The translations under genes and the position numbers were made by a program. From Ferrovibrio sp. (GTDB lineage: Bacteria > Pseudomonadota > Alphaproteobacteria > Ferrovibrionales > Ferrovibrionaceae), in NCBI RefSeq assembly GCF_017994015.1, contig NZ_JAGOLP010000017.1, positions 1 to 64,000 on the forward strand: DNA of 64,000 nt, in the 5' to 3' direction. Below, in pieces: positions 16,619 through 25,715 of this stretch. Position 1 is the first letter of the stretch; each line of letters begins with the position of its first letter. The notes under the pieces were generated by a model that saw only the letters and a list, made by a program, of their open reading frames with translations, was not told the origin of the DNA and did not search any database.

Positions 16619-18520
16619 ATGGCCTGGTTCCGCAATCTCAGCCTTTTGAGCAAATTGCTCAGTGTGGTGGCGATATTGATCGGCACTGCCGCCTTCATGG
16701 GTTTTGAAGGTGTTCAAGGCCTGCGCATGATGGAGCAATCCGTGATGCGGATCGATGCCGCCTCGATGCGGCTGGAACATGCCGGGCGTGGCACCGCCAA
16801 TCTGGTGCAATTCGTGCGTATGGCCGAAGCCATGACCCGGCCTTTGGAGCCGGCTTTGCGCGAGCGCGTGGCAGCGGTGGCGGCCGACGAAATGAAACGT
16901 TTCCAGAGCCGCATGGAGCGATTGCAGCCGCTGCTGGATACCGACGAGGATTTTCTCGATTTCCAGGCCATGCAGGCGGCCATCAATGCCTATAACTCGG
17001 CCTATCGCCAGGCCCAGGCCGATGCGATGAAAGGCGATTACGCCGCAGCGGAAAAAGCCATCGTGGCGATTGCCGGTGAATTCAATACGGCGCGGCAGAA
17101 ACTGCGCAATATCGAGGACCGCTATACAAAACAGCTGGATCAGGAGCAGAAAGGGGCCATTGCAGCGGCACGCGAAACCAGCCAGCAACTGATCCTGATT
17201 GCAGTTTTTGGCTGTCTTGCCGGCCTGGCGCTGGCACTGGCCATTCTTCTTCTGGGGGTGACGCGGCCCTTGCTGCGCATGATCGAGGCGATGCAGCATC
17301 TGGCTGCTGGCCGGCTGGATGCCACGGTGCCGGAATTGCGCCAGACCGACGAGATCGGCCGTATCGGCTCGGCCTTGGCGGTGTTCAAGCGCAACGCAGT
17401 GGAGAAGCAGCGTGTTGAGGCTGAGATCGAAGCGCAGCGGCAAGTGGCAGAGCAGCAGCGGGCAGCGCGTGAGGCGCGCGAGCGCCAGGCCGCCGCCGAA
17501 GTGGCCGAGCTATGCCGCCGCATCACGGCCGGCGATCTTTCAACACGGCTCGATGAAAGCGACAAGGAGGGATTCCTGCTGGTGCTGAGCCAGGAACTGA
17601 ACCGCCTGTCCGGCACACTTGGCACCGTCACCGGTGGCTTGGCCAGCGTGATGCAGGTGATGGCGCAGGGCGATCTGACACGCCAGGTGGAGGGCGATTA
17701 TCAGGGCGTATTTGCCACGTTGAAACAAAGCGCCAATAGCATGGCGGCGCGGTTACGCGATTTTGCCGGCCGGCTGCTCACCACGGCGGAGGCTGTGCAT
17801 GGCGCTTCGGCGGAAATTTCCACCGGCAGCCAGGATCTGGCCGGCCGCACCGAAAGCCAGGCTGCCAGTATCGAAGAGACTGCCGCTTCGATGCACGAGA
17901 TTACCGCCACAGTGCGGCAGAATGCCGATAATGCGCAGATGGCGAGCCAGCTTTCGCAGGCAGCCAGCGATACGGCCCAGGCCGGCGGCCGCATCACCGC
18001 TGATGCAGTGCAGGCCGTGACGCGGATTGAGGAAAGTGCGCGGCGGATTTCCGATATTGTGGCGCTGATTGATGAGATTGCCTTCCAGACGAATCTCTTG
18101 GCCCTGAATGCCAGCGTGGAAGCGGCCCGCGCAGGCGAAGCTGGCAAGGGCTTTGCGGTTGTGGCGCAGGAAGTGCGCGCCCTGGCGCAGCGCAGCGCCA
18201 ATGCGTCCAAGGATATCAAGGCGCTGATTTCCGAATCGAACAGTCAGGTCAAGGCCGGCGCCGGGCTGGTCAACCGCGCTGGCCAATCGCTGGTGGAGAT
18301 TGTCGCGGCGATAAAGAAAGTGTCGGATATCGTGGCTGAGATTGCCGCAGCCAGCCGCGAGCAGACCACCGGTCTGGATCAGATCAACACCGCCGTAGCC
18401 AGTATGGATGAGATGACCCAGCGCAATGCGGCGCTGGTGGAGGAAACCACGGCCGCGGCGCAATCACTTGCCACCCAGGCCGGCGAATTGGCCAATCTGG
18501 TCCGCTTCTTCAAAACCTGA
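16619..18520 (+). CDS. methyl-accepting chemotaxis protein
   Basis: This transmembrane chemoreceptor would feed a CheA/CheW complex. The 633-aa protein has a first membrane helix at about residues 12-32 and a helical periplasmic domain to about 185. A second membrane helix (LILIAVFGCLAGLALALAILLLGV) is followed by a HAMP domain, a second HAMP-like segment and the cytoplasmic signalling domain. The conserved hairpin reads EIAFQTNLLALNASVEAARAGE and VVAQEVRALAQRSANASKDI. The ligand is unknown; the periplasmic part looks like a four-helix bundle. ATG 16619 follows GAGGGAGA. No CheW-binding partner gene is adjacent. Confidence 0.95.
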   Translation: MAWFRNLSLLSKLLSVVAILIGTAAFMGFEGVQGLRMMEQSVMRIDAASMRLEHAGRGTANLVQFVRMAEAMTRPLEPALRERVAAVAADEMKRFQSRMERLQPLLDTDEDFLDFQAMQAAINAYNSAYRQAQADAMKGDYAAAEKAIVAIAGEFNTARQKLRNIEDRYTKQLDQEQKGAIAAARETSQQLILIAVFGCLAGLALALAILLLGVTRPLLRMIEAMQHLAAGRLDATVPELRQTDEIGRIGSALAVFKRNAVEKQRVEAEIEAQRQVAEQQRAAREARERQAAAEVAELCRRITAGDLSTRLDESDKEGFLLVLSQELNRLSGTLGTVTGGLASVMQVMAQGDLTRQVEGDYQGVFATLKQSANSMAARLRDFAGRLLTTAEAVHGASAEISTGSQDLAGRTESQAASIEETAASMHEITATVRQNADNAQMASQLSQAASDTAQAGGRITADAVQAVTRIEESARRISDIVALIDEIAFQTNLLALNASVEAARAGEAGKGFAVVAQEVRALAQRSANASKDIKALISESNSQVKAGAGLVNRAGQSLVEIVAAIKKVSDIVAEIAAASREQTTGLDQINTAVASMDEMTQRNAALVEETTAAAQSLATQAGELANLVRFFKT

Positions 18521-18566
18521 ACCACATCCCGTATCCTTTCGTCTGTAAACAACGAAAGGACAAGGG

Positions 18567-20117
18567 ATGAACGGGGCGGAAAGTCTGGTGCGGACACTGG
18601 TGGCGAGCGATGTGGATATCTGCTTCGCCAATCCCGGCACGTCGGAAATGCATTTTGTCGCCGCGCTGGATCATGTGCCGGGCATCCGCTGTGTGCTTGG
18701 CCTAGCCGAAGGCGTGGTCACCGGCGCCGCCGATGGTTATGCCCGCATTGCCGGCAAGCCTGCCGCCACGCTGTTGCATCTTGGCCCCGGCCTGGCCAAT
18801 GGCCTGTCCAATATCCACAATGCGCGCAAGGCCAATTCGCCGATGGTCAATGTGATCGGTGAACATGCCACTTATCATCTGCAATATGACGCACCGCTGA
18901 CCGCCGATATCGAAGGTCTGGCGCGGCCGCTATCGCATTGGATCGGCTATGCCCGTTCGGCCGGCGACGTGGCGCGGCTCGGCGCCGAAGCGGTGGCGGC
19001 GGCGCGCAGCAATGCCGGCCAGATTGCCGCGCTGATCCTGCCGGCTGATACTGCCTGGGATGCCGCGCCGGCCGGTGCTGCGGCCAGAATCGAACCGCCC
19101 GCGCGGCCCAAGGTGGATGAAGCAGCGATCCGTGCCGGTGCGGCGGCGCTTAAGCGTGGCGGTGCCAATGCCATGCTGCTGCTCGGCGGCGCGGCGCTGT
19201 ATGGCCGTGCGCTGCGCCTTGCGGGTCGTATCCAGGCTGCCACCGGCTGCCGGCTTTCCGGCCAGGGCGCCAATGCGCGGATTGAGCGCGGGCCAGACCT
19301 GCCGGATGTGGGCCGCATTCCGTTTGTGGTCGATCAGGCGGTGGCCTATCTCAAGCCGGTGGCTGAACTGGTGTTGCTCGGCGCGCGCAATCCGGTGGCC
19401 TTCTTTGCCTATCCGGGCAAGCCCAGCCTGCTGGCGGCGGCCGATTGCACCCTTACTGAAGTGGCGGTCATCGAGGCCGATCTGGAGGATGCGCTGGAGC
19501 GCCTGGCCGATGCCCTGGCGGCGCCCAAGGACTTCACATTGCCGCCCAAGCCTGCCCTGCCGGCGATGCCAAGCGGCGGCGTGACACTGGATGGCATTGC
19601 CGCCGTGGTTGCGCGGCTGCTGCCGGACAACGCCATCCTGGCCGATGAATCGGTCACCTCCGGGCGTGGCATTTTCGGCGCCCTGGCTGGCGGTGTGCGG
19701 CATGACTGGCTGCAAAATATGGGCGGTTCCATCGGCTATTCGATGCCGGTGGCGGTGGGCGCCGCGCTGGCGGCGCCGGATCGCAAGGTGGTGTCGCTGA
19801 CCGGCGATGGCAGCGCGTTTTACACCTTGCAGGCGCTGTGGAGCATGGCGCGGGAAAATCTCAACATCACCGCCGTGGTGTTTGCCAACCGGCGCTACGC
19901 CATCCTGCGCAATGAATTATCGAATGTCGGCGCCGCCAATCCGGGGCCGCGCGCCATCGATATGCTGACACTGGATCGGCCCAACCCGGATTGGGTCAAG
20001 CTGGCGGAAGGCCATGGTGTGGCGGCAGAGCGGGCGGTGGACCTGGATGGTTTTGCCGCCGCGCTTGGCCGCGCTCTTGCCGAGCGCGGCCCCAGGCTGA
20101 TCGAGCTGGTTTTCTAG
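18567..20117 (+). CDS. thiamine-diphosphate enzyme, acetolactate synthase large-subunit-like
   Basis: The 516-aa protein has the three-domain layout of ThDP-dependent decarboxylases and synthases. The N-terminal PYR domain includes the catalytic Glu in LGLAEGVVTGAADGYAR. A central domain is followed by the PP domain with the ThDP motif TGDGSAFYTLQALWSMARENLNITAVVFANRRYAIL. Databases often name such proteins acetolactate synthase, but no regulatory subunit (ilvN) is nearby and benzoylformate-decarboxylase-like functions are equally possible. It converges on the methyltransferase gene with a 4-nt overlap. Confidence 0.8.
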   Translation: MNGAESLVRTLVASDVDICFANPGTSEMHFVAALDHVPGIRCVLGLAEGVVTGAADGYARIAGKPAATLLHLGPGLANGLSNIHNARKANSPMVNVIGEHATYHLQYDAPLTADIEGLARPLSHWIGYARSAGDVARLGAEAVAAARSNAGQIAALILPADTAWDAAPAGAAARIEPPARPKVDEAAIRAGAAALKRGGANAMLLLGGAALYGRALRLAGRIQAATGCRLSGQGANARIERGPDLPDVGRIPFVVDQAVAYLKPVAELVLLGARNPVAFFAYPGKPSLLAAADCTLTEVAVIEADLEDALERLADALAAPKDFTLPPKPALPAMPSGGVTLDGIAAVVARLLPDNAILADESVTSGRGIFGALAGGVRHDWLQNMGGSIGYSMPVAVGAALAAPDRKVVSLTGDGSAFYTLQALWSMARENLNITAVVFANRRYAILRNELSNVGAANPGPRAIDMLTLDRPNPDWVKLAEGHGVAAERAVDLDGFAAALGRALAERGPRLIELVF

Positions 20118-21673
20118 GCGACTTTGAGTGCCTGCAACACCGGCAGGCGGCGCAGGAACAGCTTGGCATCTTCCAGCAATTGGGCGACGTTTTCATTTTC
20201 GCCCTGCAAGGTCTTGCCATCCTTCACCACGCGCTGGCCGATGGCGGTCATCATGCCCCAGGCGGCCTTGGCCAGCGAGGTGGCATCCGGGGTTTTATTG
20301 CCCTTGGCTTCGTTGATGGCGGCCACAAACATCTGTTGCAGGCGCGGCATGCTGACCCCCGCGCCGATCACCGGCGAGGCCAGGCAGAGCACTTCGCTAT
20401 GCTCCTTCGCCCGGGCCAGCAAGGCGGCATTGAAGCGCGCCGCTGCCGGTGTCATAGCGGCTTCCTCCTCGGCGCTGACTGCCGCAGAGGCATGGCCGGC
20501 GCCGATCAGCACGGTGACGGCCTGGATGATCTGCATTGGATTGACATTCTTGGCCGCCAGCACCGGCACCAGTTCGGCCAGCGTTTTGGCGCGGTAGTTT
20601 TCCGCTGCCAAAGCCTCGATCATCGGCGTGTAGACGCCTGGGCTGAGATTGACCTCGCCCACCGGCGCGGTCAGTTTCAGCGGGATGTCGTCGGCCGGGC
20701 TGATCAGGGCGATGCGGCTCTGCATCAGCAGGTTGGTGCGTTCCGGGGCGCTCATGGTGCGCGGGCCGCGCACAAAGATGTCGCGCCGGAACATCTGGTT
20801 CACCACATAGTCGCGGGTGCTTTCGCGCAGCAGCGGATGGGTGATGCCGGCCAGCATGTTGCGCGCCGCATCGCTCATATTGATATTGTCGATATGGTCG
20901 AGCAGGTTGGCCGAGGCTGCCAGGCTGAGTTTGGCGGCTTCCAGCTGCTGCGCAGCTTCGGCGAAATACATCGGCCGCCAATCGGCGTTGAAATACTCAT
21001 GCGCCAGATAATTGACCGGCTTGTCCTTGAGGCCCTTGAGCCGCTCGCGGGCGCCGGAAACCTGCCGGAAATAGCCGGCGCCGGCGGTATCCACCGCCTC
21101 GCCGAAAGCAATCGCATTCTGGATGCGCTTCTGGATGCCCTGGTCGCCGCTGCCGGCCATATCCTCGTGCATCTTCATCAATTCGCGGATCGGCATCATT
21201 GCCGACCAGCCCGGCAGGGTGTTGTACGACATATACACAACACCGCCGACTGCCAGATGTTTGCGCATGATCTCGACAATGGCGGCGCGGTTGGTATCTG
21301 ACACCCAGCTCCAGATGCCATGCAGCACAATAACGTCGAATTTCGGCAGGTCGTTGCGCTCGGCCAGTTCGGCAAAGCCGGCATCCAGCAGGGTGGCGCC
21401 GTTGCCGCCGGCCAGGGCCAGTGCCTGGGCGCCGGCAGCCTGACTCGGATTGAAATCTGTGCCCCAGAAATTGCCCTGGTTGGTGGCGGCATGCATGTTC
21501 ACCGACACACCCTGGCCAAAGCCCAGTTCCAGGTAGTTCACCGGGCCGGGTGCTGGCGGCGCGATTCCACGCAGCAGCAGGGCGAGTCGCAGATGCGCCG
21601 GGGCCAATTCACGATAATAGCCATAGGTATAGTCGATTTCCGCTACATATCCGGCGGTCCAGTTCGGCTGCAC
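20114..21673 (-). CDS. class I SAM-dependent methyltransferase with C-terminal regulatory domain
   Basis: The N-terminal half is a Rossmann methyltransferase with the SAM motif LELGFGQGVSVNMHAAT, FWGTDFNPSQA and the motif IV-like FDVIVLHGIWSWVS. The middle and C-terminal part match the predicted methyltransferase regulatory domain (MethyTransf_Reg type). The frame opens at ATG 21706, but GTG 21673 lies 5 nt after AGGAGA and begins VQPNWTAGYVAEIDYTYGYYREL, where family similarity starts, so that start is preferred (519 aa). Targets of this family are unknown; surface polysaccharide or lipid modification is often guessed. It is monocistronic here. Confidence 0.82.
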   Translation of the reverse strand: MQPNWTAGYVAEIDYTYGYYRELAPAHLRLALLLRGIAPPAPGPVNYLELGFGQGVSVNMHAATNQGNFWGTDFNPSQAAGAQALALAGGNGATLLDAGFAELAERNDLPKFDVIVLHGIWSWVSDTNRAAIVEIMRKHLAVGGVVYMSYNTLPGWSAMMPIRELMKMHEDMAGSGDQGIQKRIQNAIAFGEAVDTAGAGYFRQVSGARERLKGLKDKPVNYLAHEYFNADWRPMYFAEAAQQLEAAKLSLAASANLLDHIDNINMSDAARNMLAGITHPLLRESTRDYVVNQMFRRDIFVRGPRTMSAPERTNLLMQSRIALISPADDIPLKLTAPVGEVNLSPGVYTPMIEALAAENYRAKTLAELVPVLAAKNVNPMQIIQAVTVLIGAGHASAAVSAEEEAAMTPAAARFNAALLARAKEHSEVLCLASPVIGAGVSMPRLQQMFVAAINEAKGNKTPDATSLAKAAWGMMTAIGQRVVKDGKTLQGENENVAQLLEDAKLFLRRLPVLQALKVA

Positions 21674-21813
21674 GGGTCTCTCCTGGTAAAAATGTTTCGG
21701 TGCCATTAATAGCAGAAAAGCTCTCTGAATTCTTAATTACCGGGTATTTTCTGGTTATCCTGGCCCTGGGAAAAGCGGCTTTTTCGCCAATGGTAGGGGC
21801 GGTAACAGGGCCG

Positions 21814-21842
21814 TTGACAGGGGCAAGGTGGCTTTGTATGGT
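21814..21842 (+). promoter_or_regulatory. sigma-70-type promoter of rpmJ
   Basis: TTGACA (21814-21819), a 17-nt spacer and TATGGT (21837-21842) are followed by the discriminator CCGCCC. The arrangement is the same as before hpf. A G+C-rich discriminator suggests growth-rate or stringent control. Confidence 0.75.
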
Positions 21843-21953
21843 CCGCCCGCTTTTCCGCGCCGGGGCGGTTCGCCGCGTCGGCTTTTTCATTGCCCGCTCT
21901 GGGTTTCGGTGCATCGGCACTGGCGCCTGGGGATAGAGATCAAGGTTCGTGTC

Positions 21954-22079
21954 ATGAAGGTCATCAATTCGCTCAAGTCGGCCAAGACCCGCCATCGCGA
22001 TTGCCGCGTGGTGCGCCGCAAGGGCCGCGTCTATGTGATCAACAAGACCAATCCGCGCTTCAAGGCCCGCCAGGGCTAA
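21954..22079 (+). CDS. rpmJ: 50S ribosomal protein L36
   Basis: The 41-aa product begins [41 protein letters not shown]-like in three blocks and matches the alphaproteobacterial L36 form without the zinc-ribbon cysteines (only one Cys). The open frame extends further upstream, but ATG 21954 gives the universal L36 start and length. It is monocistronic, with its own promoter upstream and hairpins downstream. Confidence 0.95.
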   Translation: MKVINSLKSAKTRHRDCRVVRRKGRVYVINKTNPRFKARQG

Positions 22080-22120
22080 AAGCCAGCTGGGTTAATAACC
22101 GGCTGGGCTAATAGCCGGGC

Positions 22121-22138
22121 GCCCGACTTCGGTCGGGC
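22121..22138 (+). terminator. rpmJ hairpin 1
   Basis: GCCCGAC-TTCG-GTCGGGC is a perfect 7-bp stem with a stable UUCG loop about 40 nt after rpmJ. It lacks a T-run. Confidence 0.5.
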
Positions 22139-22152
22139 TGGTGCTGCCATTA

Positions 22153-22185
22153 ACGGCCTGGGCGACTCCGTCGCCCGGGCCGTTT
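22153..22185 (+). terminator. rpmJ hairpin 2, likely intrinsic terminator
   Basis: ACGGCC-T-GGGCGAC pairs with GTCGCCC-G-GGCCGT around a TCC loop, a 13-bp stem with one T/G opposition, followed by TTT. It lies just before the glc promoter and probably insulates it. Confidence 0.65.
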
Positions 22186-22200
22186 GGCGTTTCTGGCGGC

Positions 22201-22229
22201 TTGACGAACCGGTGTTATGCCGGTTATTT
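22201..22229 (+). promoter_or_regulatory. promoter of the gntR-glcDEF operon
   Basis: TTGACG (22201-22206), a 17-nt spacer and TTATTT (22224-22229) form a plausible sigma-70 promoter. The -10 overlaps the palindromic operator. Confidence 0.6.
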
Positions 22230-22248
22230 GTCAGCTTGTCTGACAAAT
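22226..22248. promoter_or_regulatory. GntR/FadR-type operator
   Basis: Perfect 9-nt arms ATTTGTCAG and CTGACAAAT are separated by CTTGT. The right part contains TTGTCTGACAA, which fits the FadR-subfamily consensus TNGTNNNACNA. It covers the -10 and ends 10 nt before the regulator start, so autorepression is likely. Confidence 0.7.
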
Positions 22249-22258
22249 ATGAGGCGAG

Positions 22259-23002
22259 ATGCTGGCCGCTGGTCGGGAAGAGCAAGCCGCTGAAAACCTG
22301 CCGCGCCCGCTCGGGCTGGCTGGCGAATTGGCGCGCCGGCTGCAAGCCACGATCAGGGATGGCGCGCTGGCGCCCGGCGACAAGCTGCCGACCGAGAAGC
22401 AACTGGCCGAACAATATGGCGTCAGCCGCGCCGTGGTGCGCGAAGCTATCGCCCGGCTGAAATCCGAAGGCTATGTCGCCAGCCGCCAGGGGGCAGGGGC
22501 CTTTGTGGTGGCCCGCCCGGGCCAGACCAGTTTCCGCATGACACCCGGCGACCTGCGCCATGCCTTTGAATTGCGCGGCGCCATCGAAGTGGCAGCGGCC
22601 GAACTGGCGGCACGGCGTTGCCAGCCGCAGGATTTGGTGGCGATCCGCGCTGCCTTTGCCGCCATGCAGGCAGCCCTGGCCGCGCCGGGCGCCGAGGCGG
22701 CGCAAAGCGGCGTGGTGTCCGACGATGCCTTTCATGCCGCCATTGCTGCCGCCACGCATAACCCGCTGATCCAGCGTTTCCTGGATTTCCTGGCGCACCA
22801 GTTTTCCGAAACCCGGCAACTGACCTGGGCCGGCCTGCCGCTCAAGCCCGGCAATGCCGCCGCCGCCCAGGCCGAACATGCCGCCCTGCTGGCGGCGCTG
22901 GAAGCCGCCGACCCAATTGCCGCCGCTGCCGCCGCCCGCGCCCATGTGGCCGGTGCAGCGGCGCGGTTCGGCCTGCTGCAAGAGGATACCGTGCCATGCT
23001 GA
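22259..23002 (+). CDS. FadR-subfamily GntR transcriptional regulator of glycolate genes
   Basis: The 247-aa protein has an N-terminal winged helix (LARRLQATIRDGALAPGDKLPTEKQLAEQYGVSRAVVREAIARLKSEGYV, about residues 24-72) and a C-terminal all-helical FCD ligand domain (ELRGAIEVAAAELAARR; DDAFHAAIAAATHNPLI; HAALLAALEAADP). FCD regulators usually sense small carboxylates. The gene directly precedes and overlaps glcD by 7 nt, so it most likely controls glcDEF in response to glycolate, as GlcC does in E. coli. A palindromic operator covers its own promoter. It could alternatively sense lactate (LldR-like). Confidence 0.88.
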   Translation: MLAAGREEQAAENLPRPLGLAGELARRLQATIRDGALAPGDKLPTEKQLAEQYGVSRAVVREAIARLKSEGYVASRQGAGAFVVARPGQTSFRMTPGDLRHAFELRGAIEVAAAELAARRCQPQDLVAIRAAFAAMQAALAAPGAEAAQSGVVSDDAFHAAIAAATHNPLIQRFLDFLAHQFSETRQLTWAGLPLKPGNAAAAQAEHAALLAALEAADPIAAAAAARAHVAGAAARFGLLQEDTVPC

Positions 23003-24483
23003 TGCCCGCTCCAGATCCCGCCATCCTGGCGCAGCGCGCCGAGTTGATCGCCGATCTGCGTCGCATCGTGCCGGGCGAGGGCGTGATCGCCGATGAACGC
23101 AGCCTGCGTGCCTATGAATGCGATGGCCTGACCGCTTATCGCCAATTGCCGATGGTGGCGGTGCTGCCCAGCAATGTCGAGCAGGTCGCCGCCGTGTTGA
23201 AATTGTGCCACGAGCGTGGCGTGAATGTTGTGCCGCGTGGCGCCGGCACCTCGCTTTCCGGCGGCGCCCTGCCGCTGGCCGATGGCGTGCTGCTGGGCAT
23301 GGGCAAGTTTAACAAGGTGTTGGAAATCGATTGGGACAATCGCTGCGCCGTGGTGCAGCCCGGTGTCACCAATCTGGGCATCACCCGCGCGGTGGAGCAT
23401 CGCGGTTTCTATTACGCGCCGGATCCTTCCAGCCAGATTGCCTGCACCATTGGCGGCAATGTGGCGGAGAATTCCGGCGGTGTGCATAGCCTGAAATACG
23501 GCCTCACCACCAATAATATCCTGGGTGTGCAACTGGCGCTGATCACCGGCGAGGTGATCCGGCTCGGCGGCAAACATCTGGAAGCTGAGGGCTATGATCT
23601 GCTCGGTGTGGTCTGCGGTTCGGAAGGCCTGCTGGGTGTGGTGACGGAAGTGACCGTGCGTATCCTGCCCAAACCAACCAGCCAGCGTGCCGTGCTGGCC
23701 GGCTTTGCCACTTCGGAAGCGGCGGGCGATTGCGTGGCCAAGGTGATTGCGACCGGTATCATCCCGGGCGGCATGGAGATGATGGACCGGCCGGCAATCC
23801 ACGCCGCCGAGGATTTTGTTCAGGCCGGCTATCCGCGCGATGTGGAAGCCTTGCTGATTATCGAACTGGATGGCCCGCCGGCCGAGGTGGATGATCTGCT
23901 TGGCCGGGTCGGCACCATCGCGCGCGATTGCGGCGCGGTGTCGCTGCGGGTTTCCGAAAGCGAGGAGGAGCGGCTGCGCTTCTGGGCCGGGCGCAAGGCG
24001 GCGTTTCCGGCTGTGGGCCGCATCTCGCCGGATTATCTCTGCATGGATGGCACCATCCCGCGCAAGAAGCTGCCTGAAGTGCTGACCCGCATGGGCCAGC
24101 TTTCGGAGAAACATGGCCTGCGTGTCGCCAATGTGTTTCATGCCGGCGATGGCAATCTGCATCCACTGATTTTGTATGATGCCAATAATCCCGGCGAATT
24201 ACAGAAGGCGGAAGAATTCGGCGCCGATATCCTGCGGCTTTGTGTCGAAGTGGGCGGCGTGCTGACCGGCGAACATGGTGTGGGCGTGGAAAAGCGCGAC
24301 CTGATGCCGGCGATGTTCAACGAAGCCGATCTGGCACAGCAGGAGCGGGTCAAATGCGCCTTCGATCCGGATCACCGGCTTAATCCCGGCAAGGTTTTCC
24401 CCACCCTGCATCGCTGCGCCGATCTGGGCGCCATGCATGTCAGCCGGGGCAAGCTGGCCTTCCCCGATATTCCACGGTTCTGA
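22996..24483 (+). CDS. glcD: glycolate oxidase subunit GlcD
   Basis: GlcD is the FAD-binding catalytic subunit that oxidises glycolate to glyoxylate at the membrane with GlcE and GlcF. The 495-aa protein has the PCMH-type FAD domain (VPRGAGTSLSGGALPLADGVLLGM; YYAPDPSSQIACTIGGNVAENSGG; GSEGLLGVVTEV) and the C-terminal FAD-oxidase domain with NVFHAGDGNLHP and the GEHGVGVEK motif. Length and motifs match GlcD rather than D-lactate dehydrogenases. It overlaps the regulator gene and is 2 nt from glcE. Confidence 0.95.
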   Translation: MLMPAPDPAILAQRAELIADLRRIVPGEGVIADERSLRAYECDGLTAYRQLPMVAVLPSNVEQVAAVLKLCHERGVNVVPRGAGTSLSGGALPLADGVLLGMGKFNKVLEIDWDNRCAVVQPGVTNLGITRAVEHRGFYYAPDPSSQIACTIGGNVAENSGGVHSLKYGLTTNNILGVQLALITGEVIRLGGKHLEAEGYDLLGVVCGSEGLLGVVTEVTVRILPKPTSQRAVLAGFATSEAAGDCVAKVIATGIIPGGMEMMDRPAIHAAEDFVQAGYPRDVEALLIIELDGPPAEVDDLLGRVGTIARDCGAVSLRVSESEEERLRFWAGRKAAFPAVGRISPDYLCMDGTIPRKKLPEVLTRMGQLSEKHGLRVANVFHAGDGNLHPLILYDANNPGELQKAEEFGADILRLCVEVGGVLTGEHGVGVEKRDLMPAMFNEADLAQQERVKCAFDPDHRLNPGKVFPTLHRCADLGAMHVSRGKLAFPDIPRF

Positions 24484-24485
24484 TC

Positions 24486-25715
24486 ATGAGCGATATTTTC
24501 CTGCCCCAAACCGCCGAGGATGTGCGCCAGGCCATTGCCTGGGCCGCCGCCGAAAACCAGCCGCTGGCCGTGCAGGGCAATGGCAGCAAGGCGCGGCTCG
24601 GCCGCCCGGTGCAGGCCGCACATCTGCTTGATCTCAGCCGCCTCAGCGGTGTGCTGGAATATGAGCCGGCCGAACTGGTGCTGACTGCGCGGCCGGCCAC
24701 GCTGATTGCGGATATCGAAACCCTGCTTGGCGAGCAGCGTCAGATCCTGGCATTTGAGCCGCCGGATTTTGGCCCGCTCTGGGGCATGCCGCCGGGGCGC
24801 GGCACGCTGGGCGGCGCCATCGGTGCCAATCTGGCCGGGCCGCGCCGTTTCAAAATCGGCGCCATGCGCGATCATCTGCTGGGGTTCCAGGCTGTCACCG
24901 GGCGCGGCGAATTGGTCAAGAACGGCGCCAAGGTGGTGAAGAATGTCACCGGCTACGATCTGTCCAAGCTGCTCTGCGGCGCTTTCGGCACCCTGGCCGC
25001 CATCGTCGAAGCCAATGTGAAAGTGCTGCCGGCGCCAGAAAAAACCCGCACCATCCTGGTTTATGGCCTGAGTGATGCCGCGGCGGTCCAGGCTTTGGCC
25101 GAAGCGGCGCAATCGCCGCATGAAGTTTCCGGCCTGGCACATCTGCCGGCCGATATGGCGGCACGTTCCGGAGTGGGCCGCATCGCGGCGGCGGGCCAGG
25201 CGGTCACGCTGGTGCGGGTGGAAGGCACCGATGTGTCGGTGCTGGCGCGCTGCGCCGCGTTACATGATCTGCTGGGCCGGCATGGCGCGCTGGATGAATT
25301 GCATTCGCTCAATTCGGCCTGGGCCTGGCGTGAAATCCGCGATGCCAGCCTGCTGGCTTTGCCGCTGGAGCGCGTGTTGTGGCGTATCTCGGTGGCGCCG
25401 ATGCAAGGCCCGGCTTTGGTGGCCAGCCTGCGCCACAGCCTGCCCGGCCTGGCGGCGTTTTATGACTGGGCCGGCGGCCTGATCTGGCTGGCGCTGCCGC
25501 CCAGCGAAGATGCTGGCGCCGGCTTGGTGCGCCAGGCGGTGGCAGCCAGCGGCGGCGGCCATGCCACCTTGTTCCGTGCCGAGGATGCCCTGCGCGCCGC
25601 CCTGCCGGTATTTCAGCCGCAGGAAGCGGCGCTGGCCGCGCTCAGCCTGCGGGTGAAACAGAGTTTCGATCCTAAACACATCCTCAATCCGGGCCGCATG
25701 GAGGCGGGTGTCTGA
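24486..25715 (+). CDS. glcE: glycolate oxidase subunit GlcE
   Basis: GlcE is the second FAD-binding subunit of glycolate oxidase. The 409-aa protein has a shorter FAD domain with the VQGNGSKARLGRPV loop, PGRGTLGGAIGANLAGPRRFKIGAMRDHLLG and KNVTGYDLSKLLCGAFGTLA, and a C-terminal KQSFDPKHILNPGRM. That set distinguishes GlcE from GlcD. It overlaps glcF by one base. The three subunits are encoded in the canonical order, and no glcG or malate synthase gene follows. Confidence 0.95.
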   Translation: MSDIFLPQTAEDVRQAIAWAAAENQPLAVQGNGSKARLGRPVQAAHLLDLSRLSGVLEYEPAELVLTARPATLIADIETLLGEQRQILAFEPPDFGPLWGMPPGRGTLGGAIGANLAGPRRFKIGAMRDHLLGFQAVTGRGELVKNGAKVVKNVTGYDLSKLLCGAFGTLAAIVEANVKVLPAPEKTRTILVYGLSDAAAVQALAEAAQSPHEVSGLAHLPADMAARSGVGRIAAAGQAVTLVRVEGTDVSVLARCAALHDLLGRHGALDELHSLNSAWAWREIRDASLLALPLERVLWRISVAPMQGPALVASLRHSLPGLAAFYDWAGGLIWLALPPSEDAGAGLVRQAVAASGGGHATLFRAEDALRAALPVFQPQEAALAALSLRVKQSFDPKHILNPGRMEAGV

